NCBI RefSeq assembly: GCF_012986595.1
Contig: NZ_JAAQYM010000005.1
Coordinates: 310,001 to 374,000 of the forward strand
Direction of reading: 5' to 3'
From: Pseudomonas koreensis
Lineage (GTDB): Bacteria > Pseudomonadota > Gammaproteobacteria > Pseudomonadales > Pseudomonadaceae
DNA: 64,000 nucleotides
The position numbers were made by a program, and so were the translations under genes. The notes beneath the pieces are model-generated. The model made no database searches. It was not told the DNA's origin and saw only the letters and a program-made list of their open reading frames with translations. Below are positions 61,372-64,000 of the stretch, in pieces (the stretch's first letter is position 1; each line of letters opens with the position of its first letter).

Positions 61372-62856
61372 ATGAGCGTAAGCAATCCAACACTGATCAC
61401 GTTCGTGATCTACATCGCAGCAATGGTGCTGATCGGCTTCATGGCCTATCGCTCCACCAACAACCTTTCTGACTATATTCTTGGCGGCCGCAGCCTCGGC
61501 AGCGTCGTCACGGCTCTGTCCGCCGGTGCTTCCGACATGAGCGGCTGGTTGTTGATGGGCCTGCCGGGCGCCATCTACATGTCCGGTCTGTCTGAAAGCT
61601 GGATCGCCATCGGCCTGATCGTCGGTGCCTACCTGAACTGGCTGTTCGTCGCCGGCCGTCTGCGTGTGCAGACCGAGCACAACGGCGATGCGCTGACTCT
61701 GCCGGACTACTTCTCCAGCCGTTTTGAAGACCAGAGCGGCCTGCTGCGCATCATCTCGGCGGTTGTGATTCTGGTGTTCTTCACCATCTACTGCGCTTCC
61801 GGCATCGTGGCCGGCGCCCGTCTGTTTGAAAGCACCTTCGGCATGTCCTACGAGACGGCACTGTGGGCCGGTGCTGCGGCGACGATTGCCTACACTTTCG
61901 TCGGCGGTTTCCTCGCGGTGAGCTGGACCGACACCGTACAAGCCACCCTGATGATTTTCGCGCTGATCCTCACGCCGATCATCGTCCTGCTGGCCACCGG
62001 CGGCGTCGACACCACGTTCCTCGCCATCGAAGCGCAGGATCCAAGCAACTTCGACATGCTCAAAGGCACCACCTTCATCGGCATCATCTCGCTGATGGGC
62101 TGGGGTCTAGGCTACTTCGGGCAACCGCACATCCTGGCGCGCTTCATGGCCGCTGACTCGGTGAAGTCGATTGCCAAGGCCCGTCGCATCTCCATGACCT
62201 GGATGATCCTGTGCCTGGGCGGCACCGTGGCCGTGGGCTTCTTCGGTATCGCTTACTTCTCGGCGCACCCGGAAGTGGCCGGTCCTGTGACCGAGAACCA
62301 CGAGCGTGTGTTCATCGAGCTGGCGAAAATCCTCTTCAATCCATGGGTTGCCGGTGTCCTGCTGTCGGCGATTCTCGCCGCCGTCATGAGCACCCTGAGC
62401 TGCCAGTTGCTGGTGTGCTCGAGCGCCCTGACCGAGGACTTCTACAAAACCTTCCTGCGCAAATCCGCTTCCCAGGTTGAACTGGTGTGGGTCGGTCGTG
62501 CCATGGTGCTGCTGGTGGCGTTGATCGCTATCGGTCTGGCGGCCAACCCGGAAAACCGCGTACTGGGCTTGGTCTCCTACGCCTGGGCCGGTTTCGGTGC
62601 TGCGTTCGGTCCGGTTGTACTGATTTCCGTGGTCTGGAAAGACATGACCCGCGACGGCGCACTGGCCGGTATCCTGGTCGGCGCGATTACCGTTGTAGCC
62701 TGGAAGCACTGGGAAGTGATGGGCCTGTACGAAATCATCCCGGGCTTCATCTTCGCCAGCGTGGCGATTTACATCGTCAGCAAACTCGGCGAGCCAACCA
62801 AAGGCATGGTGCAGCGCTTCGAAGCGGCGGAAAAAGATTTCCACCTGAACAAGTGA
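61372..62856 (+). CDS. putP: Sodium/proline symporter PutP
   Basis: 494-aa SSS-family transporter with about 13 membrane segments that takes up proline with Na+. ASDMSGWLLMGLPGAIYMSG (about 56-75), the Na+/substrate-binding TM2 region, is typical of PutP; GLGYFGQPHILARFMAA (about 244-260) is the solute:sodium symporter signature region, and TLSCQLLVCSSALTEDFYK lies near 345. Length matches PutP. The start at 61372 is preceded by AGGGCG. Divergent from putA and followed by a clear terminator. Confidence 0.95.
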   Translation: MSVSNPTLITFVIYIAAMVLIGFMAYRSTNNLSDYILGGRSLGSVVTALSAGASDMSGWLLMGLPGAIYMSGLSESWIAIGLIVGAYLNWLFVAGRLRVQTEHNGDALTLPDYFSSRFEDQSGLLRIISAVVILVFFTIYCASGIVAGARLFESTFGMSYETALWAGAAATIAYTFVGGFLAVSWTDTVQATLMIFALILTPIIVLLATGGVDTTFLAIEAQDPSNFDMLKGTTFIGIISLMGWGLGYFGQPHILARFMAADSVKSIAKARRISMTWMILCLGGTVAVGFFGIAYFSAHPEVAGPVTENHERVFIELAKILFNPWVAGVLLSAILAAVMSTLSCQLLVCSSALTEDFYKTFLRKSASQVELVWVGRAMVLLVALIAIGLAANPENRVLGLVSYAWAGFGAAFGPVVLISVVWKDMTRDGALAGILVGAITVVAWKHWEVMGLYEIIPGFIFASVAIYIVSKLGEPTKGMVQRFEAAEKDFHLNK

Positions 62857-62884
62857 TGCGCTGAGCTTCGGCTCACAAGAAAAC

Positions 62885-62917
62885 GGCCCGTTTCCGAAAG
62901 GAGGCGGGCCTTTTTTT
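62885..62917 (+). terminator. Rho-independent terminator of putP
   Basis: GGCCCG..TTCC and GGAGGCGGGCC form a stem with a GAAA loop, followed by seven T. It lies 28 nt after the putP stop. Confidence 0.88.
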
Positions 62918-62951
62918 GTGCCTGTGATTTCTCAAGAATACTGAAGAAACC

Positions 62952-63041
62952 TGTGGGAGCTGGCTTGCCAGCGATGGCGGTGTGTCAGTCACTATTTGTG
63001 TTGAATGTGCCGGCCTCATCGCTGGCAAGCCAGCTCCCACA
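62952..63041. repeat. REP inverted pair, family D (GGGAGCTGGCTTGCCAGCGA type)
   Basis: Arms TGTGGGAGCTGGCTTGCCAG (62952 onward) and the inverse ending 63041, 42 bp apart. It is the only copy of this family in the window. The 350-bp spacer from putP to vgrG contains this repeat, the putP terminator and a small GCAGAAT..ATTCTGC hairpin (about 63168-63192) just before vgrG. Confidence 0.87.
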
Positions 63042-63206
63042 GGATTCGGTGGTGGTTTTTAGGGCTGTGTCTGTAGTCGGATGCGCCGATATCCGAAGTC
63101 TTTTTCGCCAGAAAAAGTAGGGCAAATCTGATTTTCCCGTCACCCGCCCAACACCCCTTGCCCCTCATGCAGAATCGCCCGCCCTCATTCTGCAGAGACA
63201 CATCGG

Positions 63207-64000
63207 ATGTTCGCGCCTGCCAATCAACCGCGTTTCACGTTGACCCTCGAAGGCGCCCAACTTGACCTCAAGGTCCTTGAGTTCACGGGCAAGGAAGCCA
63301 TCAGCCAACCCTTTCGCTTCGAGCTGGAACTGGTCAGTGAGCGACCGGATCTGGACCTCGAAAGTCTGCTGCACCGTCAGGCGTTTCTGTGTCTGGGGGC
63401 GGACGGTTCCGGTATTCATGGCCAGATTTATCAAGTCGGTCAGGGCGACTCCGGGAAACGTCTGACGCGCTATCACCTGAGCCTGGTACCGCGTCTGACG
63501 TACCTCGGTCACCGCACCAACCAGCGAATTTTCCAGCATCAAACGGTGCCGCAGATCGTTGCGCGGATCCTCAAGGATCACGCGATCCTGCGCGATGCCT
63601 TCGAGTTTCGTCTCGGCAGTGACTACCCGGAGCGTGAATATTGCGTGCAATACGCCGAGAGCGATCTGGCCTTCATCCAGCGCCTGTGTGCCGAGGTCGG
63701 CATTCATTACCACTTTCAACACAGCCCCGAGGGGCACGTTTTGGTGTTCGGCGACGATCAAACGTTGTTCCCGCGGCTCGCGACGCCGACGCTGTACCTG
63801 CCGGGCAGCGGCATGTCGGCTGGCGCGCCGGCCATCCAGCGCTTCAACGTTCGGGTGGAAACCCGCACCAGCGTGGTGACTCGGCGCGATTACAACTTTG
63901 CCAAGCCGCAATTGCAGCTGCAAAGCCGCAGTGAAAGCGAGCTGCGCCCGGTGCTGGAGGATTATCACTTTCCCGGCCAGTTCAACGATCGTGAGACCGG
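63207..64000 (+). CDS. vgrG: Type VI secretion spike protein VgrG (TssI), 3' end outside window
   Basis: N-terminal 264 residues of a VgrG, the trimeric tip of the type VI secretion needle, like the gp27 part of the phage T4 spike. FTLTLEGAQLDLKVLEFTGKEAISQPFRFELELVS, SGIHGQIYQVGQGDSGKRLTRYHLSLVPRLTYLGHRTNQRIFQ and EREYCVQYAESDLAFIQRLCAEVGIHYHF are the classical VgrG N-terminal blocks. The start ATG 63207 follows a weak CGG ribosome site. No other T6SS gene is in the window; effector or adaptor genes may lie beyond the edge. Confidence 0.93.
   Translation, partial: MFAPANQPRFTLTLEGAQLDLKVLEFTGKEAISQPFRFELELVSERPDLDLESLLHRQAFLCLGADGSGIHGQIYQVGQGDSGKRLTRYHLSLVPRLTYLGHRTNQRIFQHQTVPQIVARILKDHAILRDAFEFRLGSDYPEREYCVQYAESDLAFIQRLCAEVGIHYHFQHSPEGHVLVFGDDQTLFPRLATPTLYLPGSGMSAGAPAIQRFNVRVETRTSVVTRRDYNFAKPQLQLQSRSESELRPVLEDYHFPGQFNDRET

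Overview
The window looks like chromosome of a fluorescent Pseudomonas (P. fluorescens group). The evidence is the high GC content, the gene order ponA / pilMNOPQ-aroK-aroB-damX-gltB-gltD-hemE that is conserved in the genus, and many REP-type inverted repeats of the kinds common in P. fluorescens genomes. No rRNA, tRNA, CRISPR array, insertion sequence or prophage was seen. The first gene (ponA) and the last (vgrG) are cut by the window edges.

Layout. 1-18.3 kb is core: penicillin-binding protein 1A, diverging from the type IV pilus assembly operon pilMNOPQ, then shikimate pathway genes aroK and aroB, a membrane AAA ATPase with a SPOR domain, glutamate synthase gltBD and hemE. 18.4-22.5 kb holds a divergent MFS exporter/LysR pair, two genes that share a small secreted domain, and a structured segment that may encode a small RNA. 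22.5-40.7 kb is one long minus-strand operon of about 19 genes, most of them overlapping by 1-20 nt. It encodes an aryl polyene (APE/xanthomonadin/flexirubin-type) pathway: two active ketosynthases, a chain-length-factor-like protein, a ketoreductase, a stand-alone and a fused dehydratase, two acyl carrier proteins, an aryl-activating AMP ligase, an aromatic ammonia lyase, a thioesterase, two acyltransferases, a glycosyltransferase, a methyltransferase, a halogenase-like flavoprotein, an MMPL exporter, a LolA-like carrier, a lipoprotein and two further membrane proteins. 41.1-50 kb carries an orphan ParA ATPase, thioredoxin 2, a HigBA toxin-antitoxin pair with a clear palindromic operator, SelO, a large MscK-type mechanosensitive channel and a K+/H+ antiporter. 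50-56.7 kb has two chemoreceptors around a ZapA-like gene pair, and an acyl-CoA dehydrogenase. 56.9-63 kb is the proline utilisation locus: putA and putP diverge from an intergenic region with six GTTGCA hexamers, the known core of PutA operators. The end is a type VI secretion VgrG.

The APE operon is the main accessory system. Its parts fit the following scheme, which is inference from families. An aromatic acid, perhaps from the ammonia lyase, is activated and loaded on an ACP. It is then extended by repeated ketosynthase/ketoreductase/dehydratase cycles, possibly halogenated or methylated, joined to a lipid or sugar headgroup by the acyltransferases and glycosyltransferase, and moved to the outer membrane by the MMPL/LolA/lipoprotein set. 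A sigma70-like promoter with an upstream inverted repeat lies in front of the operon. Two REP pairs sit inside it at the only sizeable gaps.
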